NCBI RefSeq assembly: GCF_963576545.1 | Contig: NC_083655.1 | Location: 18,699,204-18,763,203, forward strand | Direction of reading: 5' to 3' | Origin: Limanda limanda | Lineage: Eukaryota; Chordata; Actinopteri; Pleuronectiformes; Pleuronectidae | DNA: 64,000 nucleotides | In this document: positions 23,958 through 41,625 of the stretch, in pieces | How positions within the stretch are numbered: position 1 is the stretch's first letter | Layout: each line of letters starts with the position of its first letter | The notes under the pieces: generated by a model | What the model saw: only the letters and a program-made list of their open reading frames with translations | What the model was told of the DNA's origin: nothing | Database searches by the model: none | Position numbers and translations under genes: made by a program

Positions 23958-25555
23958 ACATTGTAATTATGTAAATTGTCTATTTACGGGGGAAATGTTA
24001 ATAATTGCTTTGCAAGGTGATATAGGGTGTGCCCATAAATGTTCTGCTTGTGAGCCTAAAGGGGTGATACAGTGCACCTAGTAAAATAAGTTAGGGGATT
24101 GATATTTGTAAGTGTGTGTAATTTGGTTCTGATCCAAATAACAATCCAGATGTATTCAATGCAAATGTGGTGTCGTAAGGGACTCTTTGGCCTTGGTGGA
24201 GGTATGAACTCTGCTGAGTTCCATGTGATTAAACATTTGCAAGCTCCAAACTTTTCAGAACCACACTTCAGCCACACAGGGTGTGAGTATTTGATATTCA
24301 AGAGATAGGATTTTAGTGGAGTCTTCATTTATGGTTCATTTTGATTCACTGTGCATTTTTATTTTGTTTGCACAGTATGTTGTACAGCTGTCCTCCTCCC
24401 ACTTATGAAGGAGACAGACTGGTTTTTGCCTACCAATGCAACTGTGGAAAATAGCTCAGGACACAGTAATTAAAATTAGAGTTTTACTCCTAACCTTGTC
24501 TCTCTGTCTGTATTGAATCTGTAGCTGTAAGCAGCGAGCAGCCACTGGGAATATATGACAGGTAATTTTAGCAGACAAGGCAGAGGTAGAAACTCTTACT
24601 CTGTGGATTCAGCATTCCAGCTCCTATGAGAATAAAAAGCACTGCACAGTCAAGGTGACCAGCCTCCATCGAAATCTCACTCTAGCTGTCCTACAGGTCA
24701 CTCAGAGTTAATGGACTCTGCGCACAGCAGCCTTTGCCTGACCAGGCATTTCACTTCAAATAGGTACATTGACCCTAGCTGAAAAAAGTAGTGAATGTCC
24801 ATCCAAAGCTGCCACTTTTAAGAGAATCTATCACGAGCAGGGCCTGATGTCAAGTGGGCACTGAGTACTTTAAGATGCTGCACTGATGAAGATGGCATCT
24901 CAAAGTGGTCACCTGCTTCATAAATGGAGGAGGCACATTTTGGAGGAACAGATATATCGTCTTCTACCTTTTATCGCTACTTTATTTTCTATAAAGCTTG
25001 ATCAAAATGAATGATTACAGGAATGAAAGTTCACATGCTAGGGTAATACAGTTTGTCCTTCGCTGCTTCACCTAGCAGTTTATTCACCAGACCTGGTCTT
25101 TGTGGGGGTTTGAAAGGCCAGTTGAATACAATTTTGCTGAAATAAACAGCCGAACATCTGGTTGAGGTCGAACGTGTTGCTGAATGCGCTATCAAGCATC
25201 TCGTGGTGGTATATTTTTTCTTACATGGGTCAGTAGGTCATCATGATTTTTGGTGTGGTTGCACAATACAGAAAACTTGCTAACACTTGGAGCGATATTA
25301 ACTGTTAATGAGTGTAATCTTGCAGCCACCAGAAGATTGGTTTCTTTAGTGGCTGCATCCTGGGCTTCCTGTCAGAGCCATTACGACTCTCATCTGTATC
25401 TGTCAGCTCCCAGTCCTCAGTCATCCATCAGTTCATCAGAGTACAGTCACAGAGCACCATTGCCTCACTTTTGCAGAGGTTAGGCAACCACAATCACAGG
25501 AAAATGCTGCAAAAATATTTTTCTACGGTATAACTCAGATGCGTTCACAGCAACT
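23958..25555. other. Intronic stretch, nothing recognised
   Basis: No coding signature, tandem repeat or inverted-repeat element seen. Confidence 0.5.
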
Positions 25556-26305
25556 ACGGTTGGGTATCTTTCAAATTTGACCCCGACAATACTTTTTTTC
25601 TGTACTTTACTCTCTTTGTATAACCCAAAAATATCCGACCAGGGTTTTTCCTGCATAGAGAATTACGAGGTTTCCGCCTCCATCAAATCTCGGCCGCCTT
25701 CCGACAAAATTATAGTACACTCTCACTCTCCCAGACTCAGCTGATGTATCTGACTCGCTACAGTTTAAACATTGACTTGTTTGAAATGACGATATCAACT
25801 CTGATCATCACATAATGATCAATACTTTTCTTCAATGAGTCAAATCTTTTTTCATAGATACGCATTAATTCATAATTCAGCTAGTCTCTCGCGCTGACAC
25901 GCACCCAGACACAAAAACATGTGTAAAGTCATACTGGGTAAAAACAACAGAGTTTGTAAAGTTAGTCAATGTATAGAGAGCCGGAGGAGATGGCCAGTTG
26001 TGCTCGGTTTGTTTCAAATCTGTTGGTTTTGAGCAGAGGAAATGATTAAGTAAATATCAGTAAATTACTGTCAGAGCTCACTGGGTGTCTACGCCATTGA
26101 CTCGACCTTGGCTTGATCATGTTCCAGGGGTGAGTCACATGGTCTTGCTCTCTCGCTCTTTATCTAACATATACCCTCTCTTTCACTCTCACTCATATAT
26201 ACATACTCTCTCCCCCAGATGTGCTCACAGGTACCGACATTTAGCACTGATTGATTTAAAGTGAATCGGTACCCAGTAGTACCGGCATGATTTAGTCGGT
26301 ACCAT
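25556..26305. repeat. Possible decayed DNA transposon (GGTACCG-type end)
   Basis: The left side has GGTTGGGTATCTTTCAAATT; the right side (26229-26304) carries GGTACCG, CGGTACCC, GTACCGG and CGGTACC in close succession. Such clusters mark the subterminal parts of several fish hAT-like elements. The termini do not form a clean inverted repeat, so the call is weak. Confidence 0.3.
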
Positions 26306-28014
26306 TAAAAAAAGAGAGTGCTCCACAAAACTCTAACAACAACACACACATATCCAGTGCGTCCAGATGAGGGTATGTTGCCGGATCCCCTGCCGAAAGA
26401 CTCTGGAGCCTCTCAGCAAGTTCAGTGCATTTAGCTATTGAACCCTCACCTGAGAGTCAAACTCACTATTGGGCTCAGTGGGCAATGAACAATCTAGCTG
26501 GTTTTTCAGTGCAGTTCTGTACAATGTAAACATGCTGAAAAATTTCTACACTTTTAGACATGATGCTTTTTAACTGCTTTAGCTGCCAGCAGCTTTCTCC
26601 TTGAAATGGTCTCATTATATGGAAACCCTACTGAAATGCTTTGCTATTTGCCGAATGCTTCCCAAACAACTGAGCACTGAGAAATAAGTTTGACTTTATT
26701 TACAGTATAGTAGATATCTCTTGTATATACGGTTGTGTTTGAAATTTAATCCTCAGCCATGACAGCAACGGCACTCCTCTCAGTGATTTACTAAGGGACA
26801 CAGCACAGACAAGAAGAGGAAACACAATGGTTGGGATGCTAGATTTCCTCACCTAACTTTAAATTCAACTTCAGCTCCCCAGCTATAAATCTTATCTGCC
26901 AACCTAAGGGCACTTTCATTCCCTTCCTTTCTCTCTTTGAGTTTTTGCTTCCTCTGAAATTTACGTTGCCCACCTCAGGCCTGACTACTCCAAATAATGG
27001 TAGCCTATAATTGAATCAGCTGGGTATGGCTGAATTGCTGTATATATTGACTCCTTTGGGTCCCTCACTAACAGTGCTTATCATGTCCCACCTCGTTTCC
27101 TCATTCCTCTCCAGTGCTCCTCTCCCAATAATGCTCCTCTGTGAGTTTTCATCCTTATAACCAGTAAGGAAATTGTTTTACCTCGACACTCAAACTCATT
27201 CAGAGAAACTTTTGGTGTTTATAACCTCTCTCATAACCTCGTCCTTTTTGCCCATATCCTTCTCCTTCCCTTTCTTAAACTCCTGCTCTCATTTTAAGCC
27301 TTAACGATGAAACCTTCCTCTTGTTAATGTCCATCTTCCTCCACACTTGGGCAATTACCACCCTCTGTCTCCTCGACTCCTCCCGTCTATGAGCATATCT
27401 TGCCTTTCCATTTTCTCAGTGGCCCTCCAGCAAACCCCAGCCACTTATCCCCATGAGTCACTAAAGGGGAGCCACACAGCTGCAGAGACACACGTCCACA
27501 CACAAAGACACACACAGCAGAGCCAAGTGGTGATAAGCAGGTCTTCATCAGTGTCAGGCTGACACAGTCTTCATTTGCCTGTCCAGCGCCCACGTTGCTT
27601 AAATGGCAAATGCACCATCTGAGCGTCCATGGTGATGTTGGTCTCAAAATGAGATTATCTTGAGGTAGCAGAAACCTATTGCACAATTGACCAACAAAAA
27701 CCTCGCGTGAAGTCAGAGTGGCAGTATTTCATTGTTATTTTACTGGATAATCATAAAGATTTTTCAAAAACTGTAGCTTATATTTTGCATCTTTTCTCTA
27801 AAACCACGTCTGCACCTTAAACAGAGCTTCAGAGCGTTACAAGCTCTTAGGTTTGACAGGGACAGAAAAAGAGACCACACAGGATGACATGAGATGATAC
27901 AGGAAGAGGACACATGCACACACGCACACACACACAGATTAAAAACTCTCCCCACAGAGCTTTTGCTGTTGACAAGAAGAACATAAGCATACACATTCGG
28001 CCTCCTCTGGCTGG

Positions 28015-28018
<4 letters not shown>
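26306..28018. other. Intronic stretch, nothing recognised
   Basis: Pyrimidine-rich between 27080 and 27430; no coding signature. Confidence 0.5.
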
Positions 28019-28093
<75 letters not shown>

Positions 28094-28129
28094 CGTGCAT
28101 GTGTGCATGTGTGCATGTGTGTGTGTGTG
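28019..28129 (+). repeat. (GT)n microsatellite with GTGC units
   Basis: About 110 bp of TG repeats with interspersed GCGTGC and GCATGT units toward the right. Confidence 0.97.
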
Positions 28130-31100
28130 GGACCTCAAGAGAACTGGCTCACAGCCTTATCTCCCCAACAAGCATTAGTGTGGAAATGGAAACCACCTCG
28201 TGCATGCTGGGAATGATTGGAACGTAGCGGCAATGCAACTGAGAAGGGTAAACAATGATGGTTGATAGTGCTACAAAATACAGGGTGTAAGGTTTTTCTT
28301 TTCTACTGATACATTTTGTGCATAAATAAATTATAGAGAAAGAAAGTGGTTAAAGTTAAAATGCAGATTAATGTTGTTGCTTAAGTTAATGGTGTTACCA
28401 TTGAGTGCAGAGTTATATTCTATTTTGATTGTCGAGATTGTGACCAGAGTGAAAAGAGGGGACAGGTGTTGAGCTCAGGTCTGAATGCCTGTTATAAACT
28501 GCATGCACATCATGGGAACGTGCATAGCTAAAGTGGAATGTTATGCCAAGTTCTGCCTGCCTAGGATGGTTACAGCTCACTGCGTGTTTTGACAGATGTG
28601 GCAGGATACCTGTGCTGCCAATGGTCAGTCCAACTATGACAATTGATGTGTCTGTGAGAGAGAAAGAGAGGGAGCGACAGAGCTTCAGTATGAGGCCGGA
28701 CACCAAGTTAGAGATCTTTGATGTCATATTGGCGAGCTGTCAAATATTTTCTGATCATTATGAAACTGTAGCAGGACAAATGAGAATATGGCGAGCTGCG
28801 ACACTGCAAAGTCTAATGGGAAACACTGTTGGCCTATTGGTCTGTTTTATTCTGCTTTACTTCTTGTAAATGTGTGACTCCTCCTGTTCTATTGTTTATG
28901 CTGCAATTTGCCAATGTGAAATAAAGACATTAACCAATTGTCATAAAAAAAATAATTCTAAATAGACATATACACATTTTAATGTTGATAGTTTTGCTGA
29001 GTTATGTGAGAGACAAATTCATAAGGAACCCCCAATATCTCATAGATTTACAACAAAGACTCATGAATCATGTTTTTCAAAGGGCTTTCAGGGATCACTT
29101 AACATAATGCACACATGAGCAGTTTCCATCTGAAAAATAACGGAAAACTAGTTACCTATTACTGAGTTGATTTAAAGGGTGATCATGCATTACAGCATAG
29201 CCTTTCCCTAATGACCCGTAGCACCTTTTTTAGTTAGCAGACTCTCTCTTCAAGCATCTCTTTCCAAATTGCGAGCTTCCGTTGGCGCAGCTTATCGTTA
29301 AATCCCATCGAACACGCTGCTCAACGCCTCCTTGATTTTTCCTTCACCTCGTTTAACATGTGAGCTCATTTCCAACCCAATTTCACAGCCATTTGAATTA
29401 TTTGACTCTTTCCACGGCGAGACCACTCCAGTTTACCCTCAAGCTGAGGCTGGCTGAGAAAAGTGCTGGGAGAAAAAGATGAGGAGCGAGAGGAAAATGA
29501 GAGTAAATGAGGCAGTGATGAATAAGGATGCCTTAAACTGGCTTAAAGTAATGAACATGTCCAATAGGTTGTTGTTTGAAGGTGTCGTTTGTTGGATTAC
29601 TCGTATGCGTGAATCTGTGTCAAGGAACTATTTTCAAATCTAATTGTTCAGTTATAAAAAATAAGAGCTTAAGGCAGGATGGCTGAAGTTTTTTTAATCT
29701 CAGTTCAGGTCGGCTAAAGACAGACTGATATTGTCAGTGGATTGCTCAGCTGAATTATGTAAGGGAGCAATGTGAGTGTGTGTGACAGATAAATGCAACA
29801 GTGGGACTGTTAAAGGTGAGGGCAGCGGGGGCCTGTAGGGCAGCAGCACTCTGTCTCTGTGTTCTAAGTTCTTTAGGAGGACCTCCATAAACCATAAAGC
29901 CTTTTCCACAGTGGAGCAGCCACCCTCTTTTATCTGCTGCCCCCAAGGGGAGCAGCCCATTCATGCTGCCACTCTGATTTAATTGTACAGTTCAGGATGA
30001 CTGGCTTTCAGCTTCCACCAGGCTCAGCACATCTCATCCCAGCACAGTCCATTTCTTTACTTGAAGATGGAGAGAGGAGGGTTGTGGCAGGACTTTCAGC
30101 TCTCATCTTCCTGCTTTGGCAATGTTGCTCTTTGACTTTACCACCGATGGAATCTGTTGACTTCAGCTAAACTGAAAGAGGAAACAATTGAATGGAAGAG
30201 TGCGAGAAACAGACATCAAGAAGCAGAAGACCGGACGTAGAGGTCAGATAGGGATAGATGAAAGGAACATAGTGGAAAATTAATGAGATATGTAAAATGA
30301 AGAGGGAAAAATGGGCACATAGGGTGGTCACCAAATATATTTGATTTAGCCATTTTTTATTTATGACGTTAAATGTTAAATGTTATTATTTGGGAGATGA
30401 TCCTCACTTAACTTTTTGTACCTAACACTTTAGCACAGTGCTGTATGTTAAAAGTACATCCAAAATGGGAATGCAAGAATAAATTGGCGAAACCACAGAA
30501 AATGTGAGCTTCAATATGCTCATTATTTGTTTTTCCAAATGTCAGTGAGAGGAGAATAAGACACAAAATGTTGGGAAAAGTGAAAAGTATTTTCTTGTAG
30601 AGCTGCTTATAGCCATTTAATTGCTCACCAACATGTTCTGCTGGCTTATGGAAAGTTGAGCACTAAGCCATTCACAGGCCTGATCTAATTATCCCAAACA
30701 TGACACGTAGGAAAGTCTCTTTCTTGTTTGTGAAGTGGGGTAGAGGTGGCTCCTCTGGCTTCAGTCTGACACCTGGGATACTTGTAAAGTGTTGCTTTTT
30801 TACCAATTTGAACTCAAAGTAGTGTCCCCCAGAATGAAGATGAAAAATGATAGCAACAAGTTTCTTAATTTAATGCTGTTTATCACCTCTGCTGCTGTTT
30901 GCTGACCAGTGATTGAATGCTACCTCTCTGAAATGCTGTCCTTGTAGCAAAGTTGCTATAGTTTTGCACTCATAATCTTAACTTTAAACAACGTAGTATT
31001 ATGTTGAATAATGTAACTTTAAAAAGTTTACTGCTCTTCTTCACACACCAAGTATGCATCTTCAGCTACCAAAAAGAAGCTAGCTCTGTGTTCTGAGTAG

Positions 31101-32006
31101 ATACATCATGACAGAGACAGAGAGACGAGCATCTGCATTTCAACAAACAACTGCTAGGGATGTTTTTGCTGACTGGATGCAGTGTTCCTCTTTACTTTGA
31201 TTGCGGGTAGTTTAATTTGCCATAGTTTTGCAGTAACATACAAGATCTGTTTTGTGATTAATAAGTCTTTCTTTCTTTCTCTCTCTCTCTCTTACTGCAT
31301 TAATGGCCTGGTGCCTCATCCACAACGTTTTCACCATCTTCTGCAGGCAGGCAGTATTCATCATAACACGGGTAGATGTTGCTTTTACTGTGAGCATTGC
31401 CTATACAAGAATTCAGTTGGCGGCAGGCAGACACCCCTGTCCACGCTGTGCATCGGCTGGGGAAGTCTGTTGAATGTCTTAAGAGTTCAAAGAGTTGGTT
31501 CAGGCACAGAGCACCTCAGTGCCCTTAACATGTTACAGTTGATGCCGAACAAGAGATGTAGTCTCACTGTTGCCATGTAACAGCTGTGACCAGTTTCGTC
31601 TTTATATTCAGTGTCTCCCCCCTGACAAGCTCTTTTAAGCCAACTCTTCAGAGACCCCCTTTGTCATTATCATGCAAATGCAGCATTCCACTTTATCTTG
31701 CTCTGTCGTGAAAAAAAATTGCATAGTAATTAGGAGTGTGATTTATCTGCCCAATTGCTGTGCATGCTGACCAGGAGGAAATAATAAGGAGAGAGTGATG
31801 CAGAGAGAAACAAGTTGAGGAGAGGGTCTTGTAAATCCCCTGTGAGACATGAGTGTGCAAAGACAAATAGATATAGACACACAGCCATATAGAGGACTTA
31901 CTTCAATTGTTTTGAGCCGTGTACTTTCTGCATCATGGTTTTCTGCGTCTTTTTTATGCCTCGAAAACATCCAGTGGGCCGCAGCAGTCTATTTTTTTTT
32001 TTTTGT
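28130..32006. other. Intronic stretch with an unexplained open frame
   Basis: At 28543-28869 there is a 108-codon open frame, followed by AATAAA (28920) and an A-run (28944). I do not recognise the peptide. A short TCTTTC/CT tract lies at 31267-31292. An octamer-like ATGCAAAT is at about 31673. Nothing else was identified. Confidence 0.45.
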
Positions 32007-32135
32007 GTCTATACATCCGTCCGTTCCTCCGTCCAATTCTCGTGAATATGATATCTCAAGAGCCCACTCAGGAAATTGCTTCAAATTTGGTACAAGTTTT
32101 TTAACATAACTCCAAGGTCCTGGTGAGCTTTTTTA
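32007..32135. repeat. Teleost repeat fragment (CGTCCAATTCTCGTGAA type)
   Basis: CCGTCCGTTCCTCCGTCCAA, TCTCGTGAATATGATATCTC and AAATTGCTTCAAATTTGGTA are the opening phrases of a widespread fish repeat. The copy is truncated. Confidence 0.55.
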
Positions 32136-34161
<2,026 letters not shown>

Positions 34162-34302
34162 TGTGTGTGTGTGTGTGCGCGCCTGTGTTTGTGTCTATTA
34201 CTGTGTGTGTGTGTGTGTGTGTGTTTTTTTTGTGTGTGTCTATTTCTGTATGTGTGTGAGTGTGTGTGTGTTTGTGTGTGTGCGTGTTTGAGTGTATGTG
34301 TG
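34162..34302 (+). repeat. Imperfect (GT)n microsatellite
   Basis: Three or four GT blocks interrupted by CTATTACTG, a T8 run and similar. CTATTACTGTGTGTG occurs twice, 40 bp apart, suggesting a local duplication. Confidence 0.93.
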
Positions 34303-34445
34303 GTTGACCGGTCAGCAGGATGTATTGCATCTGTAACTGAAGCAGACAGAGGAGGTTAGCACTGGACCCTGATGGTCGGTTCAACCACGGAGTACACACT
34401 CATTAACACATGTTCCCATTGATCAGACAGAGGACAACGCTCACA

Positions 34446-37606
<3,161 letters not shown>

Positions 37607-37840
37607 TTAAAGGAATAGTTCACCCAGAAATTAAAATCCACTCATTATCTACTCACCGAGTTGGGTGAAGTGTTTGAGTCCACAAAGCACTTTTTGGAGT
37701 TCACAAGTAAACAGTGTTGCTGATTAGTGACCTATCTTCAGACTTAACAAAACAACATGAAATGCCTCCAAAATGTTGTCAGAACAGTTGGTCTCAGTCC
37801 ATGGTTCAGATCTAACAATGCTGGCCTTGTGTTCATTGCA
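37607..37840. repeat. Fish repeat fragment (TTAAAGGAATAGTTCACCC type)
   Basis: TTAAAGGAATAGTTCACCCA followed by TCATTATCTACTCACC is the start of a well-known teleost repeat. No matching right end was found, so the copy is truncated or diverged. Confidence 0.6.
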
Positions 37841-38007
37841 TAAATGACACCTACTATTACTAGTGTTTTATTAGGCATTAAAAATGACGAGTTGTGTAGA
37901 AATCCAAGTGGTCCTATTGCTCTTGTGAAAACAGAATATATATTCTTATAGCTGCTTATTTAATAGGAGTTCATTCTGAGGTGTTACTTAATTATTTCTG
38001 AAACTAA

Positions 38008-38556
38008 AGGCCGGAGCATGCTTCTGCGTTGTCAGGGGCCCGCAGGCACGCAGCTGTAACGCAGGACTCGTTCTCATTCATGGTTTTCCAACCGTTGCGC
38101 GTGTTGCCATGCAATTCCCCGCCAGAACACTAGGCGCAGTAATGTTTTTTGTCGAAGTCGGCTCTTCTTCCTGTGTTGCACGAAGAAGAGCGATTTATAT
38201 ACATCGCCACGGCGGCTCCTCAGAGCCTTTTTCTGGCGGAAAAATCCGCCGGTTAGTGACGGGTTATACTAGTGGTCATAGTTTCGGATCTCTTTTTCCA
38301 AGTGCTCTTCTATTTGGTCCATATTCGTTCTTCTAAATCTTCCGTGGTTTCCGGGCATGAACCGGAAATGCGACTCCGGAAATGATGTAGTCAGCAGACC
38401 AATCCCAGCCCTTGCGGCCGGGTGACGCTTGCGGGGCTTTGCCGTCTAGTTAGAAAAATTGGCCGACGCACGTAAGGACGTACGAAGGGGCGTGAGGGGC
38501 CCGGAAGGGCTCCTGCGTCTCCGGGCCCGTGAAAACGCAAAAGCATGCGCCGGCCT
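38008..38556. mobile_element. PIF/Harbinger-like MITE with TAA target duplications
   Basis: Long inverted ends, about 27 bp with 4 mismatches: AGGCCGGAGCATGCTTCTGC at the left against AGGCCGGCGCATGCTTTTGC read from the right. They are flanked by TAA on both sides (38005-38007 and 38557-38559), the 3-bp duplication typical of PIF/Harbinger. The 549-bp interior is GC-rich compared with its surroundings, with a 75-codon open frame (38109-38336) that matches no transposase. It is non-autonomous. Confidence 0.85.
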
Positions 38557-38695
38557 TAAGAATTGAAACCTGTTCTGCCTGTTCTAACCCTAACCCTGCC
38601 TCAGCCATATGACATTAGCTTTACGGACAGAGAATGGGAGATGACAAAGTGTAGAGAGGGCAGAAGATAGCACATGCAATACCACCCAGACACTA

Positions 38696-38869
<174 letters not shown>

Positions 38870-41487
38870 GAGAAGATGCTAAACAGGAAGAGGAGTGAAA
38901 CTGATGGCTATGCCCTAGAGATAGAGGGTCGGAGCAGAATAAAAATGGGACAAGCGGAGCAGGAGTGCAGGCGCACTTAATCTTAGCATTGCTAATTGCT
39001 CAGATCAAATTGCTGCCTCCACATATATCTAGGGACAGTGAGTCTGATAGCCTGTAGCACAATCATTGACATTATAATAGCTGCTTAATTGCTATGGGTC
39101 TGGGTTTCAGGAAGACGTCAAGCTGTTCACATCCTAATGGCTTCTTCTTTTGTTGAGGTTCAAGCCCTTTGCAATAGCTGCGTGAGATAGATACCCCCCA
39201 CTGACATAATCATCTCCCTCTCTCCAGTAGATTAATCATGACCCCATCAAGCCTCAGAATGCTATCTTTCTCGAGGACCTGCTGTGTTTTACAAGGTTCA
39301 GGTCCCGGGTTGAAACTACACCGTAATGGCGGGAAGACTATATGCATACTACAGGCCAGTGAAATACACATCTCGGCTGGCTAAGAAATACCTGTAAGTA
39401 AATGCTTGAAGGAAACAGTGTGTTGTTATATAACTGTTGGCCGGGTGTGTCTGGGCATAGGGGAGTTAAGCTATGGAGAACAGTGATGTGAGGTGAGGGT
39501 CAGGCCACACGTCTCCACCCCTCTCGTGAGCAGCCAGCCACGGGCTCGTTAGTGCTAACGAGATGCTTTAACTATTTCTCGTTGAGAAAGAAGATGAATG
39601 GAGGGGTGCGGGAAGAAAAGAATGGAGAACAATTCTTATTTATAGTCTTCTCATCATGAAGTGTCTCTAAAATAACACCGCGTTAAAAACTTGTATCAAA
39701 GCTTGCAGCTTTTTATTGCGCTACAAACACCTGTTGTTTGTTAATAACCATCGGCTAGTTCATGTACTGACATGGCAGCGTGGTCGTGTTGGGGTCATTT
39801 TGGTTCACCCATTATGCTATCTTAATAATCACACCACAAAAATGAACATAGTGAATGATAAGAAGAAATAAGTAAGTCGTCAGTGATAATTTTATCCTTC
39901 AAAGTCTTAATACGTGGATGTTTTTTGTCTTCTTTATTTTTGTTATTGTTCCTGACATGAACTGCATGTTTTGCCATTCAAGGTTACTCATTATAAATGT
40001 ACTTGTGAAGAAGACAGATTTTATTCTTACTTTATAGTACTGTTCACTTTCATAGTTCACTTACACAAGACAGGCCAAGAGCCCTTGAGGTGCATTATTG
40101 GCTAGTTTCATTACACTGTATGCTATGAAAGCAATACATGTGTTGGATTTTACCGGAACATAGTTAGTGGAATAGTTTGACGCTGTTTGTGTGTGTGAGC
40201 CTATGTTGCAGTGATTGTGTGTAGTACCATAATGTTTCACTGTGCCGAATGTCTTCTCTTCTGTGAGGTGAATTAACTGGCAGAACTATCTATTTTCTGT
40301 GCTTAAACTGCTGCGCAACATGGACCTGCCCTAAGATTTGTGAGTCACACTACTTACGGCACTTAGTCAATTCTTCTGTATTGTGGAATCACATATACAG
40401 ACATCAGAGCTAAACAATATTCTTAGACGACAGTTGTCAATGCAACCTCAGCTGAAAACAGACTTTTTATTTACCTTTAAGATTCTGTTTATTTTATTTG
40501 TTTGTATACCATGAACATCTTATTAATTAAACAGAATACAGCATGTGACAAGGTCTAGAAAGCTTTCGTCTTGTGAAACACTCAGATCTTCATTGACTCG
40601 ATAGCACTTAATTGGTTTCTAAGTCAGGTGTTCATTATCAATCGTACTCATCAGAAATCTTCAGCTGATGACAGTTCTGGCTTTAGACATCCTGTCTTTT
40701 CAAACCATGTGGTCAGACTCAAAAAAGTGCCAAACAAGGGCATTAACGTTTGAAGAAATGAAATTGTTTGCTTTTGTACTACTTGAATATTTTGAATATC
40801 AAATATGAACTTTGCCCATTGTTGCTTTTGCATACCACCAGTTATGATAAGACATTTATACATATTTGAATGCATGTGTATATACAATATGTACTCACAT
40901 GTGTGTGCGTTGAGGAATTTGTTTGAAAGTCTATAGACCTAGGTTTTGTAATGTTTACGAAAAGCTGTTTGTATTCTTGGTGCTGCAGTTGATAGGTGAT
41001 GATGGATCCCAAACACTAAATGTGTCTGTGTGTGGGGGTTCAATCACTTCAGTGCTGTCATCAGCTGCACAGACATAGTCCAGTAATGTCTCACTGCAGT
41101 CAAATGGCAGACAGAGATGTATCACCACAAACCGTCCATCTCCACTTAGAGCAGACGCTGGCTTTGAAACCTTACGTCATGTCCTCTAACGCCTTTAACA
41201 GTGAGAGGAGCTAATAAAAGAGAAAGTTAATTTGATTCTAAGGGCAGAGTGAGCATCACTCTTGTTTCTTTGTTGAACACACTTGACCGTGGCTTGCCAG
41301 ATCTGTGATTAGTGCAAGCAGGCTAACCTGACTTGAGGGCAATACTTTATAAAAGTCAATCTCAACATGTCTCTTTGGTGACGGAACTCATGAGACAGAG
41401 AAGAGGGAAGCACAGAAAAACACGTCATGTTCAAAAAGTGAGGCGAATAACTGTGATGTACCTCAGTGAACAACCTCTCAAAACAGT
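38870..41487. other. Intronic stretch, nothing recognised
   Basis: Contains an exact 18-bp palindrome (39545-39562, CTCGTTAG-TG-CTAACGAG). No coding signature. Confidence 0.5.
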
Positions 41488-41625
41488 TCTCTTCTCTTCT
41501 CTTCTCTTCTCTTCTCTTCTCTTCTCTTCTCTTCTCTTCTCTTCTCTTCTCTTCTCTTCTCTTCTCTTCTCTTCGCTTCTCTTCTCTTCTCTTCCCTTCT
41601 CTTTTCTTCTCTTTTCTTCTCTTCT
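41488..41625 (+). repeat. (CTTCT)n pentanucleotide microsatellite, about 27 units
   Basis: TTCTC/CTTCT units, perfect over the first 85 bp or so, then with single-base changes (CGCTT, CCCTT, TTTTCTT). The reverse strand is pure purine. Confidence 0.98.
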
